Origin: Paracoccaceae bacterium
Lineage (GTDB): Bacteria; Pseudomonadota; Alphaproteobacteria; Rhodobacterales; Rhodobacteraceae
DNA: 6,156 nucleotides
Assembly: GCA_003545125.1 (NCBI GenBank)
Contig: DQCI01000022.1
Span: forward strand, 5,086-11,241
Direction of reading: 5' to 3'
Shown here: piece by piece, positions 4,448 through 6,156 of the stretch
How the letters are laid out: each line of letters opens with the position of its first letter
Position numbering within the stretch: the first letter of the stretch is position 1
The notes under the pieces: model-generated
Database searches by the model: none
The model's input: only the letters and a program-made list of their open reading frames with translations
What the model was told of the DNA's origin: nothing
Translations under genes and position numbers: made by a program

Positions 4448-6156
4448 ATGCGCGCCCTCCCCCTGCCGTTCCCCCTTCACGATGCCGACGCCGGCGCCGG
4501 AGCCTCCGGCGATCTTGGCGCGCTGCCCGAATGGGATCTGACCGATCTCTACGCCTCACCGGACGCACCCGAGGTGGCCCGCGATCTCGAGAAACTCGGC
4601 AAAGCCTGCGCCGCTTTCGCCGAAGTCTACGAGGGCAAGCTCGCCGGGCTCGACGCGGACGGAATGCTGGCCTGCGTGCGCGCCTACGAGGAGATCGACA
4701 CGATCGCCGGGCGGCTGATGAGCTACGCGGGCCTGCGCTACTACCAGCTCACCACCGACGCCGAGCGCGCGCAGTTCCTGCAGAACCTCCAGGAGCAGGT
4801 GACCGAGGACACCAACCACCTGGTGTTCTTCACCCTCGAGATGAACCGGCTGCCCGACGAGACGCTGGACACGCTGATTGCCGCGAATGCCGATCTCGCC
4901 CGTTACAAGCCGATCTTCGAACGGATGCGGGCGATGCGGCCCTACCAGCTCTCCGACGAGTTGGAAAAAATGCTGCACGACCAGTCGGCGGTCGGCGCCG
5001 CGGCCTGGAACAAGTTGTTTGACGAGACCATGGCCGGGCTCACCTTCACCCCCGAGGGCGAGGACGAACTGCCGTTGGAAGCCACGCTGAACCTGCTCAC
5101 CGACCCGGACCGGTCGCGCCGCGCGGCGGCAGCGCGCGAGCTTTCGCGGGTGTTCGGCGAGAACGTGAAGCTGTTTGCGCGCATCCACAACACGCTCGCC
5201 AAGGAAAAGGAGATCGAGGATCGCTGGCGCAAGATGCCGACGCCGCAGACCGGACGGCATCTGTCGAACCAGGTCGAACCGGAAGTCGTCGAGGCGCTGC
5301 GCGACGCGGTCGTCGCGGCCTATCCGAAGCTTTCGCATCGCTACTACGAGCTCAAGCGCAAGTGGCTGGGCCTGGATATCCTTGAGGTCTGGGACCGCAA
5401 CGCGCCGCTGCCGATGGAGGATCCCCGGCTGGTCGGCTGGGACGAGGCGCGCACCACCGTGCTCGACGCGTATGCGGCGTTTTCGCCGGAAATGGCAGCG
5501 ATTGCGCAGCCGTTTTTTGAGAAGGGCTGGATCGACGCGGGCGTGAAGCCCGGCAAGGCGCCCGGCGCCTTCGCCCATCCGACGGTGACCGAGGTGCATC
5601 CTTACGTGATGCTGAACTACCTCGGCAAACCGCGCGATGTGATGACGCTCGCCCACGAGCTTGGCCACGGCGTGCACCAGGTGCTGGCCGCGGACCAGGG
5701 CGAGCTTCTGAGCCAGACACCGCTGACGCTGGCCGAGACCGCAAGCGTGTTCGGCGAGATGCTCACCTTCCGCAAGCTGCTCGACGGCGCCGAGACCCCG
5801 GCGCAGAAGAAGGTTCTGCTCGCCGGCAAGGTCGAGGACATGATCAACACCGTAGTGCGCCAGATCGCGTTCTACGATTTCGAATGCAAACTGCACGCGG
5901 CGCGTAGCCACGGCGAACTCACGCCAGACGACATCAATGCGCTGTGGATGAGCGTGCAGGGCGAAAGCCTCGGGCCGGCCTTCACCTTCATGGACGGCTA
6001 CGAGACCTTCTGGTCCTACATCCCGCATTTCATCCATTCGCCGTTCTACGTCTACGCCTATGCCTTCGGCGACGGCCTCGTTAATGCGCTGTACGCGGTT
6101 TACGAGGAGGGAGATCCCGCGTTCCAGGAGAAGTATTTCGAGATGCTGCGCGCAGG
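4448..6156 (+). CDS. M3 family oligoendopeptidase (PepF-type), 3' end cut by the window
   Basis: A cytosolic zinc metallopeptidase that cleaves short peptides. 569 codons are present without a stop; relatives run to about 600 residues, so a few dozen are missing beyond the edge. The N-terminus carries LPEWDLTDLY (26-35), typical of the alphaproteobacterial PepF-like branch, followed by a long helical N-domain (to about residue 200) that forms the substrate channel. The catalytic domain has HELGH (403-407) with zinc ligands H403 and H407 and catalytic E404, and the third ligand E430 in LAETAS. The C-terminal active-site segment holds H527, H530, Y534, Y536 and Y538, the His/Tyr cluster that stabilises the transition state in this family. 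No signal peptide is seen. The start is set by AAGGAG 5 bases before the ATG. It is transcribed divergently from the tad operon, with no evident functional link. The gene looks intact up to the edge. The antisense strand carries a 493-codon open frame (4556-6037) that is a shadow. Confidence 0.95.
   Translation, partial: MRALPLPFPLHDADAGAGASGDLGALPEWDLTDLYASPDAPEVARDLEKLGKACAAFAEVYEGKLAGLDADGMLACVRAYEEIDTIAGRLMSYAGLRYYQLTTDAERAQFLQNLQEQVTEDTNHLVFFTLEMNRLPDETLDTLIAANADLARYKPIFERMRAMRPYQLSDELEKMLHDQSAVGAAAWNKLFDETMAGLTFTPEGEDELPLEATLNLLTDPDRSRRAAAARELSRVFGENVKLFARIHNTLAKEKEIEDRWRKMPTPQTGRHLSNQVEPEVVEALRDAVVAAYPKLSHRYYELKRKWLGLDILEVWDRNAPLPMEDPRLVGWDEARTTVLDAYAAFSPEMAAIAQPFFEKGWIDAGVKPGKAPGAFAHPTVTEVHPYVMLNYLGKPRDVMTLAHELGHGVHQVLAADQGELLSQTPLTLAETASVFGEMLTFRKLLDGAETPAQKKVLLAGKVEDMINTVVRQIAFYDFECKLHAARSHGELTPDDINALWMSVQGESLGPAFTFMDGYETFWSYIPHFIHSPFYVYAYAFGDGLVNALYAVYEEGDPAFQEKYFEMLRA

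Noticed and set aside
4213..5022. A plus-strand open frame beginning in the intergenic region
   Set aside because: It starts at a TTG without a ribosome binding site and continues as an Arg-rich out-of-frame shadow of the peptidase gene.
4556..6037. A 493-codon open frame on the minus strand
   Set aside because: It is exactly opposite the M3 peptidase gene, has no ribosome binding site or recognisable domain, and its composition (rich in His, Arg, Val, Gly) is that of an antisense shadow of GC-rich codons. The plus-strand frame carries HELGH and the other family motifs.

Overview
The window is GC-rich, densely coded DNA of alphaproteobacterial type. The family resemblance of the TadG-like and M3 peptidase proteins points to Rhodobacterales (probably Rhodobacteraceae); this is a judgement from remembered family features, not a search. 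Five protein genes can be supported. Four lie on the minus strand and one on the plus strand.

Layout: bases 1-118 hold no gene I can support, only a GC-rich hairpin beyond the pirin stop. A pirin-family bicupin (119-1030, minus) is followed by a 104-base gap. That gap carries a hairpin at the end of the tad operon and a weak promoter candidate for the pirin gene. Next comes a three-gene minus-strand operon transcribed right to left: a tadG-like gene (2306-4069), a TadE-like pseudopilin gene (1754-2296) and a second, divergent TadE-like gene (1135-1746). The genes are separated by only 9 and 7 bases, and each downstream ribosome binding site overlaps the stop codon before it. A 378-base divergent intergenic region (4070-4447) holds the operon promoter, several inverted and phased repeats, and a candidate promoter for the rightmost gene. 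That gene is an M3-family zinc oligoendopeptidase (4448 to beyond 6156, plus), cut off by the window edge shortly after its C-terminal active-site segment.

The three Tad genes should work together in the envelope as the minor pseudopilin and surface part of a Flp/Tad type IVc pilus. No ATPase, platform, secretin, prepilin peptidase or major Flp pilin gene is present here, so those must lie elsewhere in the genome. Pirin and the peptidase are probably unrelated housekeeping neighbours.

I see no clearly new biological system. The points most worth a second look are the Trp- and acid-rich insert in the TadG von Willebrand domain, the non-canonical processing site of the second TadE-like protein, an 11-base-phased repeat next to the tad promoter, and a hairpin after the operon that pairs fully only in the operon's own RNA. 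Nearly all other long open frames are antisense or out-of-frame shadows typical of high-GC coding DNA, including a 493-codon minus-strand frame opposite the peptidase.
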